Positions 1-4,862 of a stretch of 5,058 nt of DNA are shown here, in pieces. Below the pieces are notes generated by a model. That model was not told where the DNA came from. It searched no databases and was given only the letters and a program-made list of their open reading frames with translations. The position numbers and the translations under genes are program-made. Each line of letters begins with the position of its first letter. Within the stretch, counting starts at the first letter, position 1. The DNA comes from Nitrososphaerota archaeon (GTDB lineage Archaea; Thermoproteota; Bathyarchaeia; Bathyarchaeales; Bathycorpusculaceae). Location of the stretch: assembly GCA_031282985.1 (NCBI GenBank), contig JAITCR010000113.1, positions 1 through 5,058 of the forward strand, given 5' to 3'.

Positions 1-118
1 CGGTTGGTTAAGGACCGGTTGGTTAAGGACCGGTTGGTTAAGGACCGGTTGGTTAAGGACCGGTTGGTTAAGGACCGGTTGGTTAAGGACCGGTTGGTTA
101 AGGACCGGTTGGTTAAGG
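1..118 (+). repeat. 15-bp in-frame tandem repeat (minisatellite), about 8 copies
   Basis: The unit cggttggttaaggac is repeated seven times without a mismatch (1-105), and an eighth copy (106-118) matches for 13 bases before diverging to ...agggt. The array touches the left edge, so its true length is unknown. Because 15 is a multiple of three it stays in frame and encodes the charged pentapeptide VKDRL, directly upstream of and in frame with the transposase remnant. Perfect identity between copies implies recent expansion, homogenisation, or possibly an assembly artefact at a contig end. There are no spacers, so it is not a CRISPR array. Confidence 0.97.
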
Positions 119-599
119 GTAATCGACAGTTTTATGATAGATATTTTGTTGTAGAGGCGGATTCAAATGGTGATCGGTGTGTTAGGGTTTGTGATGAGGC
201 TATTTTGGAGTTTAAACAAGATGTTGCGGGTTTTTTTGTTTTGTTGTCTAATGATGTTCCTGATGTTGTGGAGGCTTATCGGGTGTATCGGGAGAAGGAT
301 GTGGTTGAGAAGGGGTTTGATGATTTGAAGAATGGGTTTGATTTGAATCGTTTGCGTGTTCATGGTGTTGAGGCTATGGAGGTCGGTTGTTTGTTGTGTT
401 TATTTCTCAGGTTTTGTCTTCTGCAGTTCGTAAGGTTATGAGTGTTTCCAAGTTGGATGAGAGACATACTTTGCCTGAGCTTATGAATGAGTTAAAATCA
501 ATACACAGTGTTTGTTTGAAAGGACCGAAAAAAACTATCTATTCAAAACCATCCAAAGTACAACGTGAAATATTTACAGCCTTCAACATAGACGAAAAC

Positions 600-779
600 C
601 TATGTATAATTCTGCGGGATTTTAGGAACCTTATATTCGCTTGTTAGTAGTGATGTTAGTTGTTGTATTCCTTGGTAGCCGTTTTCGAAAAAGAAGTCTC
701 TTTCTATGGTTCCTTTCTGGTCCATGAGTGTGGCTCGGCATTTAGCTTTGCCTACGTCTACTCCAACATATCGTATCAT
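600..779 (-). pseudogene. IS110-family transposase, N-terminal fragment
   Basis: The reverse strand from ATG at 779 encodes 59 residues beginning MIRYVGVDVGKAKCRATLMD, then FFFENGYQGIQQLTSLL. This is the N-terminal start of the RuvC-like DEDD domain of IS110 transposases: a beta strand with the first catalytic Asp (D8 in GVDVGK), a second strand after a D-x-x-G turn, and the N-x-x-G-I-x-x-L segment. Full members are roughly 300-400 residues, so most of the DEDD domain and the whole serine-containing C-terminal domain are absent. Similarity fades after about residue 48-50 (near 630), where IS1634-like sequence begins; the last ~10 residues to the stop at 600-602 are probably read-through into that element. 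A good AGGAG lies 9 nt before the ATG, fixing the start. The rest of the gene may lie left of the window if the other IS inserted into it. Confidence 0.85.
608..626 (+). other. Candidate right end of the IS1634-like element
   Basis: The stretch ttctgcgggattttagg follows the last recognisable transposase residues. Just to its right begins sequence that reads as IS110 transposase on the other strand. It resembles the terminal inverted repeats I associate with this IS group, but the partner terminus is outside the window, so no inverted repeat or target duplication can be shown. This placement is inferred from the junction. Confidence 0.3.
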
Positions 780-788
780 TCTTTTTTT

Positions 789-793
789 CTCCT
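789..793 (-). promoter_or_regulatory. Shine-Dalgarno of the IS110 transposase fragment
   Basis: The reverse strand reads AGGAG followed by AAAAAAAGA and the ATG at 779, a 9-nt spacing. Its first three bases (AGG, 793-791) are also the end of the long-range stem predicted for the leader RNA, so folding of the leader could limit ribosome access. That coupling is inference. Confidence 0.7.
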
Positions 794-913
794 GCTGGTT
801 TCAGGCGGCACTCTCTCATTCGGACGACATGTCCAGTTCTTTTAGCCGCTCAGGTTAAGTCCAGCCTATTTAACGGCCGATCTGACCAAGTTTATATCGG
901 ACTAACCAGCAAG
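791..913 (-). ncRNA. Candidate IS110 bridge (seek) RNA / structured leader
   Basis: IS110-group elements are known to carry a structured non-coding RNA between one element end and the transposase gene that guides target choice. The equivalent segment here can be folded by eye. A closing stem pairs 904-913 with 791-800 over 10 bp with one G-U. Inside it are 805-809 with 845-849 (GCGGC/GCCGC), a GGAC/GTCC hairpin at 822-825/831-834, GTTAA/TTAAC at 854-858/870-874, and GGCC/GACC at 875-878/884-887 with one G-U. A local CCTG/CAGG hairpin (791-794/802-805) would compete with the closing stem. The exact ends, and which loops would bind target and donor DNA, cannot be assigned. With the transposase truncated this copy is probably non-autonomous. 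A cis-acting leader structure without bridge function is the alternative. Confidence 0.4.
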
Positions 914-942
914 TAAACTATAAACCACATCTTTCATAAAGT

Positions 943-1824
943 CTATTTTGTCCACGTGATTTGTATCTCGTAAAGATTTGACCAGTTTTTTCCTGTAACA
1001 TACAGTTGTTTTGTTTGCGTGCTATAGGCGATTCCGTTTAACACTGCAGTTGAGTCTTTTTTTGTGTATTGCTGAGATAAATCATCTAAATCTATGTAGG
1101 CTTCAATTTGACCTGTGTTGGGGTTTATTATGGCGGTTTTTGAGCTGCGCCATATGTTAGCATATATGGTGCCGTTGATGTATTCTAATTCGTTAAGGTT
1201 TTCTACTGATCCGTTAGCATCGTATACTTTGATATTATTGATTGTTTGGTATGTAGTTATGTCTAAAAAATACAGGTTTGCTGTGCCATCGCTCATAATT
1301 AGGTGGTTTCCATCATAAGTTAGTCCCCAGCCTTCTGTGTTAAGGGTAAAATTTTCTAGTAATTCGAATGTTTTTTTGTCATATATAAAGCCTATTTTGT
1401 TTTGCCAAGTTAACTGTACAATTTTATCGTTAACAACTGTTGTGCCTTCTCCAAAATATTCATGTGGCAAATTAAATTGTTGCAGTACTTGGCCATCGGC
1501 TAAATTTACTCGCCGTATACTAGATGCCCCATTTAGGCCAGTGCTCTCTATTAGGTTGCCATTGTCATCGAATGTGAGTCCTTGTGTAAATGCTGAAGGG
1601 TCATGGGGGTATGTTTGGAGTATTTGATAGCTGTACATTGGAACACCGTGAAATGTTGATTGTGTAGGATCATTTGAAGGAGTTACAAAGGAAATAGTAG
1701 TTGATGGTGTTGGTGTTTTAGGTGTGTTTGGAAAGCTATAGTTCAGCAGTGTAATTGCTACTACGCTGGCGATTATGGTTAAAATGCAGAGAACAGTGAT
1801 AATGGTTGCATAGTTTTTTTTCAT
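943..1824 (-). CDS. Glutaminyl-peptide cyclotransferase (glutamine cyclotransferase family), membrane-anchored
   Basis: The 293-residue protein belongs to the plant/bacterial-type five-bladed beta-propeller glutamine cyclotransferases, which convert N-terminal glutamine of peptides to pyroglutamate with release of ammonia. Residues 7-28 form one hydrophobic segment after MKKNY, without a lipobox cysteine, followed by a Thr/Pro/Ser-rich linker (about 31-57). The catalytic propeller should therefore lie outside the cell as a signal-anchored protein. Family motifs occur in order: FTQGL (79-83), ESTGLNG (93-99), FGEGT (124-128), QLTW (137-140), EGWGLTYDG (164-172), LNELE (210-214), YANIW (221-225), LNGIAY (262-267) and TGKNW (277-281). 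With papaya enzyme numbering shifted by about 57, F79, Q81, F124, E126 (proposed acid/base), W140, W166, N211, W225 and K279 match the active-site set, so it should be active. The ATG start is preceded by no clear Shine-Dalgarno. It is divergent from the SSB gene; its 3' end faces the IS110 remnant but is intact. Confidence 0.93.
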   Translation of the reverse strand: MKKNYATIITVLCILTIIASVVAITLLNYSFPNTPKTPTPSTTISFVTPSNDPTQSTFHGVPMYSYQILQTYPHDPSAFTQGLTFDDNGNLIESTGLNGASSIRRVNLADGQVLQQFNLPHEYFGEGTTVVNDKIVQLTWQNKIGFIYDKKTFELLENFTLNTEGWGLTYDGNHLIMSDGTANLYFLDITTYQTINNIKVYDANGSVENLNELEYINGTIYANIWRSSKTAIINPNTGQIEAYIDLDDLSQQYTKKDSTAVLNGIAYSTQTKQLYVTGKNWSNLYEIQITWTK

Positions 1825-1888
1825 GAATTAAGTTAGCATTAGCAAGTTAATATGGGTAACCGTAGGACTAGTTAAGTAAATTAGCGAA

Positions 1889-1914
1889 ACACTTAAGTGT
1901 ACAAGCAATGTACA
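1889..1914. promoter_or_regulatory. Cluster of palindromes in the divergent cyclotransferase/SSB promoter region
   Basis: A perfect 12-bp palindrome ACACTTAAGTGT (1889-1900) overlaps TGTACA (1898-1903), and a second TGTACA follows at 1909-1914, exactly 11 bp (one helical turn) away. The cluster ends 4 bp before the TATA-like box of the SSB gene, a typical place for an archaeal repressor or activator site. On the other strand a weak TATA-like TTTACTTAA (about 1872-1880) could serve the cyclotransferase gene. A dimeric regulator binding here could act on both genes. The function is inference from symmetry and position. Confidence 0.4.
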
Positions 1915-1917
1915 TAG

Positions 1918-1928
1918 TTTTTATATTA
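1918..1928 (+). promoter_or_regulatory. TATA-like box of the SSB gene
   Basis: TTTTTATATTA is the best archaeal TATA-box match in the intergenic region. With the usual 24-28 bp from box centre to transcription start, transcription would begin near 1948-1951, at the TTG start codon. The mRNA would then be leaderless or nearly so, and the upstream AGGAT (1936-1940) would not be transcribed from this promoter. Confidence 0.55.
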
Positions 1929-1950
1929 CTAAAACAGGATGTAGAATTGA

Positions 1951-2484
1951 TTGGCTGTTGAAGGTTTTTTCGAAAACAACAAAAGAGAACCAGTAGAAGC
2001 TAAAGTCGGAGAGTTAACCCCACAATCACGCGCGGTTAACATTACGGCCAAAGTAGTATCCAAAACCGAAATACGCGAAATACCCATGGGCAGAGACGGT
2101 TCACCACACAAAGTTAGTGACGCTTTAATAGGCGACGAGACAGGAGTGGTTTACCTAACACTTTGGGATGATAACATTGGAAAAATAAACGAAGGCGACA
2201 GTGTACGTATTGAAAATGGTTATGTGACTCTTTTTAAGGGTAACATACGTTTGAACACTGGTAAATATGGCAAACTTGAATTGGCAGCAGAACCATTGTC
2301 TGTTGATGCAAATACTGAGAATAATGTTTCAAGTAAGACATATGAGCAGCAGCGTAGGCCATTCCGAGGCGGTGGACGCGGCGGAGGTTTTGGTGGACGT
2401 GACAGACGCAGCAGCGGCGGTTATGGTGGTAGTAGAGATAGAGGTGACAGACGCAGCAGCGGCGGTTACAGGCCAAGATATTAA
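1951..2484 (+). CDS. ssb: Single-stranded DNA-binding protein, Sulfolobus-type single OB fold with RGG tail
   Basis: The 177-residue protein has one OB fold (about 18-115) and a Gly/Arg/Ser-rich disordered tail (about 135-177), the layout of crenarchaeal SSB. Segments KVGELTPQSRAVNITAKVV (18-36), ALIGDETGVVYLTLWDDN (58-75), INEGDSVRIENGYVTLFKG (79-97) and IRLNTG (99-104) follow Sulfolobus SSB closely. Of the three aromatic residues that stack on ssDNA there (W56, W75, F79), this protein keeps W72 and F95 and has Tyr91 in place of the second Trp. The protein coats ssDNA in replication and repair; the tail probably mediates protein contacts or extra nucleic-acid binding rather than ending in a bacterial acidic tip. 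The start is TTG at 1951, because an in-frame TGA lies directly upstream and the next ATG (M46) would remove the first OB strand. An AGGAT sits 10 nt upstream. It has about 14 more N-terminal residues than the Sulfolobus protein. It appears monocistronic, with a strong terminator after it. Confidence 0.93.
   Translation: MAVEGFFENNKREPVEAKVGELTPQSRAVNITAKVVSKTEIREIPMGRDGSPHKVSDALIGDETGVVYLTLWDDNIGKINEGDSVRIENGYVTLFKGNIRLNTGKYGKLELAAEPLSVDANTENNVSSKTYEQQRRPFRGGGRGGGFGGRDRRSSGGYGGSRDRGDRRSSGGYRPRY
2399..2468 (+). repeat. 25-bp direct repeat in the SSB tail coding region
   Basis: Two identical 25-bp copies (2399-2423 and 2444-2468) start 45 bp apart, i.e. 15 codons, so both encode the same DRRSSGGY motif in frame. 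The repeat points to growth of the disordered RGG/RSSGGY tail by in-frame duplication. Nucleotide identity, not only amino-acid identity, suggests it is recent or maintained by recombination. Confidence 0.95.
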
Positions 2485-2492
2485 ATCTGGTC

Positions 2493-2583
2493 TGGCTATC
2501 TGTTGAAAGTAGCCATTTCCTTTTCTGTCTTTATTTTTTATTTGTTTATTTTACTTTGTTTTTGTTTTATTGTTTTTTGTTTT
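2493..2583 (+). terminator. Transcription terminator of the SSB gene (hairpin plus long U-rich tract)
   Basis: Nine bases after the SSB stop codon, TGGCTA (2493-2498) pairs with TAGCCA (2510-2515) to form a 6-bp stem with an 11-nt loop. About 68 bases made almost only of T, with scattered A, G and C, follow (2516-2583), including runs of five or six T. Archaeal RNA polymerase terminates mainly on such oligo-T stretches, with a hairpin optional. This would stop SSB transcription before the malic enzyme gene. Confidence 0.75.
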
Positions 2584-2810
2584 GTGTGGTTGTGTGTAGA
2601 TAGAATATTTTATTTTTGATTTGTATGTTGTTAGGGCGCGGTTTTGTTTTTGTCAGGTGTTATAAAGAGGGTGAATGGGTGGTTATTATGTGTGGGAGTG
2701 TTTGTTATTATGGTGTTGGGTTTGCAATTGTTTGAGAGTCATGTAGTGGTTAGTTATTTGGTTGTTATTTGCTGTTGTTGGATGTTGTTGTTGTTGGATG
2801 TTGTGTGTAA
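2584..2810. other. G/T-rich non-coding intergenic stretch
   Basis: No convincing gene, tRNA or conserved RNA is visible between the SSB terminator and the malic enzyme promoter. The + strand is strongly keto-rich, built largely from TTG, GTT and TGT words, which leaves short hydrophobic open frames on that strand by composition alone. The only discrete structure is a pair of 16-bp tandem copies at 2773-2804. Confidence 0.6.
2773..2804 (+). repeat. Two-copy 16-bp tandem repeat
   Basis: tgttgttggatgttgt occurs twice back to back (2773-2788 and 2789-2804) without mismatch, within the G/T-rich intergenic region and just upstream of the malic enzyme promoter. It probably arose by slippage in simple sequence. 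Confidence 0.9.
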
Positions 2811-2847
2811 CCTTTAAAATCTTCATGTATTTTTGTTATATTAGGAG
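2811..2847 (+). promoter_or_regulatory. Malic enzyme promoter and Shine-Dalgarno
   Basis: CCTTTAAAATC (2811-2821) is a TATA-like box; a start about 26 bp on, near 2841-2843, would leave a leader of only 13-15 nt. That leader would begin with TTAGGAG (2841-2847), whose AGGAG lies 8 nt before the ATG at 2856. The later TTATATTA (2835-2842) is an alternative box but would put the transcription start inside the gene. Confidence 0.45.
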
Positions 2848-2855
2848 TTGCTTGA

Positions 2856-4238
2856 ATGGTTACTGGAAAGGTTCAAAGGTCAAAGTCTACTGTTGAAGAG
2901 TTGCTTGCAAAGTCAGCAAAGCCTGCGCAGTTGTCTCCTGCTATGCATCGGTTTTATGAGGGGAAAATGCAGGTTATACCTAAATGTGCCATTAGAAGTA
3001 TAGATGATTTTGCGTTTTGGTATACTCCAGGTGTTGCGGCGGCGTGTAGAGAAATTAGTGTGGATCCTGACAAATCTTTTGAGTTAACAAATAGGTGGAA
3101 TTATGTTGCAATAGTAAGTGATGGTACACGTGTTTTAGGTTTAGGTGATATTGGGCCTGAAGCGGCAATGCCTGTTATGGAAGGGAAAGCGTTACTGTTC
3201 AAATATTTAGGTGGTGTGGATGCTTTTCCAATTTGTTTAAGAACAAAGGATCCTAAGGAAATTATAAGTATTTGTAAAGCGCTTGAGCCTACTTTTGGGG
3301 GTATAAATCTTGAAGATATTGAAAAGCCTAAATGTTTTCAAGTGCTTGAAAATGCCCGAACAGAAATGAACATTCCCGTTTGGCATGATGATCAACAGGG
3401 AACCGCAACGGTAATTTTAGCAGGACTTATAAACGCGTTTAAACTGGTAGGTAAAAAACCACAAGACAGTCTTATAACACTCGTTGGCTCAGGTGCAGCA
3501 AACATAAGAACCGCTTATGTACTAATGCGTTGGGGCGTAAAACCAGGGAACATAATATTAGCCGACACTAAAGGTGTCATACATAAAAATAGACCCGACA
3601 TAACAATAAAAGAAGACCCATGGAAATTTGATGTTACACAAAAAACAAACAGTGAAGGTCGAACAGGTAACATAGCAGACGCGTTTAAAGGAGTAGATGC
3701 CGTTGTTGCAGCCTCCAAACCCGGTCCAGACACAATAAAATCTGAATGGATAAAAAGCATGGCAAATGACGCCATAGTTTTTGCATGTGCTAACCCAATT
3801 CCTGAAATTTGGCCATGGGAAGCAGAAGAAGCAGGCGCAAAAATAGTAGCCACTGGACGTAGCGACTTTCCTAATCAAGTTAACAATAGCATGGGTTTTC
3901 CAGCTATTTTCAGAGGAGTACTAGACGTTAAAGCAAAAACCATCACAGACGATATGTGCATAGCCGCAGCTAATGAACTTGCGCAGTACGCAGAAGAACG
4001 TGGAATGGACGAGAAAAACTTGCTGCCACGAATGGATGAATGGGAAGTTTTCCCAAGAGAAGCCGTTGCATGTGCATTAAAATCAATAGAGCAAGGAGTT
4101 GCAAGAATAAAACCAAGCAGACAAGAACTCTACGAGCAGGCATCTTCAATTATTAAAAACGCACGACAATCAACAGAACTACTTATGAAACATGGTCTAA
4201 TAAAACAAGCACCCTTCGAAGCAGAACTCTTAAAATAA
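2856..4238 (+). CDS. Malic enzyme (malate dehydrogenase, oxaloacetate-decarboxylating)
   Basis: This 460-residue cytoplasmic enzyme should convert malate to pyruvate and CO2 while reducing NAD(P), linking the C4-dicarboxylate pool to pyruvate. It is the short prokaryotic form without the C-terminal phosphotransacetylase-like domain of MaeB. The N-terminal malic domain has YTPGVAAACREI (56-67, catalytic Tyr56), SDGTRVLGLGDIGPEAAMPV (88-107) and MEGKALLFK (108-116, likely catalytic Lys111). Metal ligands are expected in NLEDIEKPKCF (151-161; E153, D154) and WHDDQQGTA (176-184; D178 or D179). The NAD-binding domain has VGSGAANI (210-217), a slight variant of GxGAAG, then ILADTKG (234-240), FACANPIPEI (309-318) and ATGRSDFPNQVNNSMGFP (332-349). 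The ATG at 2856 is the earliest possible start, since TGA immediately precedes it. Cofactor preference (NAD or NADP) is not decided by these motifs. Base composition changes abruptly near 3355: T/G-rich before, A/C-rich after. The gene is convergent with the tRNA endonuclease gene, with 32 bp between the stops. Confidence 0.96.
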   Translation: MVTGKVQRSKSTVEELLAKSAKPAQLSPAMHRFYEGKMQVIPKCAIRSIDDFAFWYTPGVAAACREISVDPDKSFELTNRWNYVAIVSDGTRVLGLGDIGPEAAMPVMEGKALLFKYLGGVDAFPICLRTKDPKEIISICKALEPTFGGINLEDIEKPKCFQVLENARTEMNIPVWHDDQQGTATVILAGLINAFKLVGKKPQDSLITLVGSGAANIRTAYVLMRWGVKPGNIILADTKGVIHKNRPDITIKEDPWKFDVTQKTNSEGRTGNIADAFKGVDAVVAASKPGPDTIKSEWIKSMANDAIVFACANPIPEIWPWEAEEAGAKIVATGRSDFPNQVNNSMGFPAIFRGVLDVKAKTITDDMCIAAANELAQYAEERGMDEKNLLPRMDEWEVFPREAVACALKSIEQGVARIKPSRQELYEQASSIIKNARQSTELLMKHGLIKQAPFEAELLK

Positions 4239-4275
4239 TTTTCCAAACAGCTAGTTTATAGAGTTTTGTTTTATT
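4239..4275 (+). terminator. U-rich terminator region between convergent genes
   Basis: After the malic enzyme stop, a weak AAAC/GTTT hairpin (4245-4257) precedes GTTTTGTTTTATTTG (4263-4277), a T-rich stretch that could end malic enzyme transcription and overlaps the 3' end of the opposing gene. The opposite strand has only a shorter T-rich segment (RC of about 4232-4242) for the endonuclease transcript, so overlapping 3' ends are likely. Confidence 0.45.
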
Positions 4276-4825
4276 TGAATGTCAGCTGAGAAACGGAGTA
4301 GTATACTATTTCGGCTCTGCGGTTCATAACTGCTATGACTAACTCTTTTTTTTGGTTTTGACACTGCTGCAAAATGTCAGATAAAATGTTAATGTTTAAA
4401 GGTTTGCCTTCTTGCGTTCCAAGCACCATATAGGAAGCGGATTCTTTGCCATATGCTCCACGTTCATAAACTCGAAACTCTGTTCCAACACCAAAACCTT
4501 CTCGAACAACGTATCCACGGCTTCTAAGATCACGATATACAAGATAGTTAACCCAAGCGTTTTCGTCTATTGCCTGATATAAACGCAGTATCGTTTGGAA
4601 GTCAACAGACGTGTTTTTTTCGTTTTTAACTGTAAGCATGCCCTTATCTTGCAGATATAATACTTCAAAAAAAGCTAAAGTTAATGTTTTATTTTCAGTT
4701 ACACCATAACCACGGGATGAAAGCTGATCAATGTTACTTTGCTCAATTACTGTTACACCCTTTTCTGCAAGTTTACCACTGGTTTGAAACTCTACTGGAC
4801 AAACATCAGTCTTAGTGTCGCTCAA
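4271..4825 (-). CDS. endA: tRNA-splicing endonuclease subunit (EndA family), catalytic His apparently replaced
   Basis: The 184-residue protein has the size and two-domain layout of archaeal tRNA-intron endonuclease subunits, which cut bulge-helix-bulge motifs in pre-tRNA. The N-terminal domain spans about 11-75, with GYGVTENKTLTLAFFEVLYL at 39-58. The C-terminal nuclease fold holds YLVYRDLRSRGYVVREGFGVGTEFRVYERG (94-123), SYMVLG (131-136) and KKELVIAVMNRRAEIVYYSV (159-178). Of the Tyr-His-Lys triad, Tyr120 (FRVYERG) and Lys160 (KKELVIAV) align. The His, normally in an EHAxY-like segment, is Ser129 in ESASY. Crenarchaeal and related enzymes are heteromers of catalytic and structural subunits, and the structural one often lacks triad residues. 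This could be the structural partner, needing a catalytic paralogue elsewhere, or a homomer with altered chemistry. The start is TTG at 4825; no in-frame start exists between it and a TAA at 4847-4849. A GTTGATC (4831-4837, reverse strand) 5 nt before it partly matches the 16S anti-SD. Confidence 0.88.
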   Translation of the reverse strand: MSDTKTDVCPVEFQTSGKLAEKGVTVIEQSNIDQLSSRGYGVTENKTLTLAFFEVLYLQDKGMLTVKNEKNTSVDFQTILRLYQAIDENAWVNYLVYRDLRSRGYVVREGFGVGTEFRVYERGAYGKESASYMVLGTQEGKPLNINILSDILQQCQNQKKELVIAVMNRRAEIVYYSVSQLTFK

Positions 4826-4862
4826 AGTTAGATCAACTATTGAATTTTAGGCTCATCGTACA

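Larger units (their letters stand above)
1..647 (+). pseudogene. IS1634/IS4-type DDE transposase, C-terminal part, frameshifted
   Basis: This is the C-terminal half of a DDE transposase whose N-terminus lies left of the window. After the VKDRL array the frame reads GNRQFYDRYFVVEAD, then GFFVLLSND, then YREKDVVEKGFDDLK at about 286-330. The last block fits the IS4-superfamily signature Y-(2)-[R/K]-(3)-E-(6)-K, with the catalytic Glu in VVEKGF; NRLRVHG follows, as usual in IS1634 relatives. At 376-384 the frame is lost: ATG GAG GTC runs on to a stop at 439-441. Restoring one G near 382 gives MEGRLFVVFISQVLSSAVRKVM in the frame continuing from 384, with the expected helical tail and PSKVQREIFTAF near 550-590. 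The product is therefore split and presumably inactive. The second frame stays open to 645-647, but family homology probably ends near 600-626. The family call is by motif resemblance, with the element subgroup uncertain. Confidence 0.85.
1..913. mobile_element. Composite IS remnant: IS1634-like element abutting or inserted in an IS110 element
   Basis: Two transposase remnants of unrelated families lie head to head, with the junction near 626-635. The IS110 part (about 630-913) keeps its gene start, ribosome site and structured leader but loses its downstream part. The IS1634-like part (1-626) keeps its 3' end. The simplest reading is insertion of the IS1634-like element into the IS110 gene. 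A deletion joining two elements is the alternative. The outer boundary of the IS110 part is not defined and could reach about 930. Confidence 0.55.

Noticed and set aside
1..118. CRISPR-like or origin iteron array.
   Set aside because: The units are directly adjacent with no spacers and continue in frame into a transposase gene.
376..390. Programmed -1 frameshifting to join the two transposase frames.
   Set aside because: The geometry is -1, but there is no slippery heptamer (X XXY YYZ) at the junction and no obvious stimulatory structure; a one-base deletion is simpler.
660..845. A 61-codon + strand open frame with hydrophobic segments.
   Set aside because: It lies antisense to the IS110 transposase start and its leader, has no family resemblance, and is explained as a shadow.
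2671..2817. A 48-codon open frame starting GTG with a very hydrophobic product, resembling a small membrane protein.
   Set aside because: The hydrophobicity follows from the GTT/TTG-rich DNA, the frame includes the tandem repeat, there is no properly spaced ribosome site, and other frames on that strand are similarly open.
943..4825. Possibility that the four intact genes form a new functional system.
   Set aside because: Their orientations differ (-, +, +, -), each has its own promoter-like region or terminator, and their roles (peptide cyclisation, ssDNA binding, malate metabolism, tRNA splicing) are unrelated.
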